Source of the DNA: DAOVQB01 sp023128935
GTDB taxonomy: Bacteria; Eisenbacteria; RBG-16-71-46; CAIMUX01; WJJG01
Assembly (NCBI GenBank): GCA_030628905.1
Contig: DAOVQB010000113.1
Location: forward strand, 1-14,118
Length of the DNA: 14,118 nucleotides
Direction of reading: 5' to 3'
Below are positions 13,875-14,118 of the stretch, one piece after another. The notes below the pieces were generated by a model. That model searched no databases. It had not been told where the DNA came from and worked only from the letters and a program-made list of their open reading frames with translations. How positions within the stretch are numbered: position 1 is the first letter of the stretch; the number at the start of each line of letters is the position of its first letter. The position numbers were made by a program, and so were the translations under genes.

Positions 13875-14047
13875 CTACATGCCGGCTATCATCGCCTCGA
13901 TATCTTCCTTGACCGTCCCGATCGGCTTGATATCGAAACATGGATTAGCAGGTCTTGTAGATTGGCAGTATCTTCCAGTTTGCCGCAAACGCCCTTGACG
14001 GTGCAGCCGGTATTCTTGGCTGTCTCCTGACATTGAAAACAGAACAT
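13875..14047 (-). pseudogene. hcp: Relic of hybrid cluster protein (hydroxylamine/nitric oxide reductase): head joined to tail
   Basis: The first 36 codons, from ATG at 14047, match the start of Hcp: MFCFQCQETAKNTGC followed by GVCGK and LQDLLI, with cysteines C3, C6, C15 and C21 that in Hcp bind the N-terminal Fe-S cluster. A good binding site (GGGAGAG, 14054-14060) lies 6 bases upstream. After LQDLLIH the frame goes off and stops at 13889. A second frame over 13875-13945 reads CFDIKPIGTVKEDIEAMIAG and a stop, which resembles the C-terminal end of Hcp. About 500 codons in between are missing. Full Hcp has about 540 residues and detoxifies nitric oxide in anaerobes. The relic keeps a start but cannot make the enzyme. 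An assembly deletion is possible. Confidence 0.85.
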
Positions 14048-14118
14048 GGTGATCTCTCCCATTTTCTACGGATTCACCCCTCGTGCGCACCTCGCATGTG
14101 GGCCGCCAGCTCGCGGAT

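Noticed and set aside
14074..14118. Possible C-terminal end of a minus-strand gene at the right edge (IRELAAHMRGAHEG and a stop)
   Set aside because: Only 14 codons are visible; other frames are open too, so a gene cannot be supported.

Overview
The window looks like chromosomal DNA of an anaerobic or microaerophilic diderm bacterium of the FCB-like candidate-phylum type (Eisenbacteria / Krumholzibacteriota / Latescibacteria-like). This is inferred from the FlgD-like C-terminal sorting domain of the large secreted protein, the rubrerythrin / superoxide reductase / rubredoxin set, the HDOD signalling proteins and an outer-membrane beta-barrel protein. No rRNA or marker gene is present, so the phylum is an inference. 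Every confident gene is on the plus strand except a TerB-like gene and an hcp relic.

Layout. 1-158: last codons of a truncated secreted-protein gene, with its tail repeated in a 55-bp tandem array, then a hairpin. 159-534: leader region with a promoter-like sequence. 535-3843: a 1102-residue secreted protein with a C-terminal sorting domain, followed by a strong terminator that resembles the one at 188-217. 3908-4526: noncoding, with several hairpins. 4527-5084 (minus): TerB-like helical protein. 5085-5452: divergent intergenic region with an inverted repeat. 5453-7647: a REC-HDOD response regulator, then a stand-alone HDOD protein. 7894-9701: oxidative-stress operon (rubrerythrin, desulfoferrodoxin, rubredoxin, ferritin-like protein); between the last two genes, the 3' end of the rubredoxin gene is repeated in a 43-bp tandem array. 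9748-13815: a tight four-gene envelope cassette (Lol/MacB-type ATPase, FtsX-fold permease, LolA-like periplasmic protein, beta-barrel). 13875-14047 (minus): a head-plus-tail relic of hcp (hybrid cluster protein) with almost the whole middle missing.

How the genes fit together. Rubredoxin can supply electrons to desulfoferrodoxin (superoxide to peroxide) and rubrerythrin (peroxide to water), and the ferritin-like protein may handle iron or peroxide, so 7894-9701 reads as a complete detoxification module. The lost hcp gene would have handled nitric oxide. The ABC / LolA-like / barrel cassette has the parts for moving a lipid or lipoprotein from the inner membrane across the periplasm to the outer membrane.

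The least ordinary signals are three detached gene ends: tails of two unrelated genes duplicated in tandem including their stop codons, both with periods that are 1 modulo 3, and an hcp gene reduced to its start and its end.
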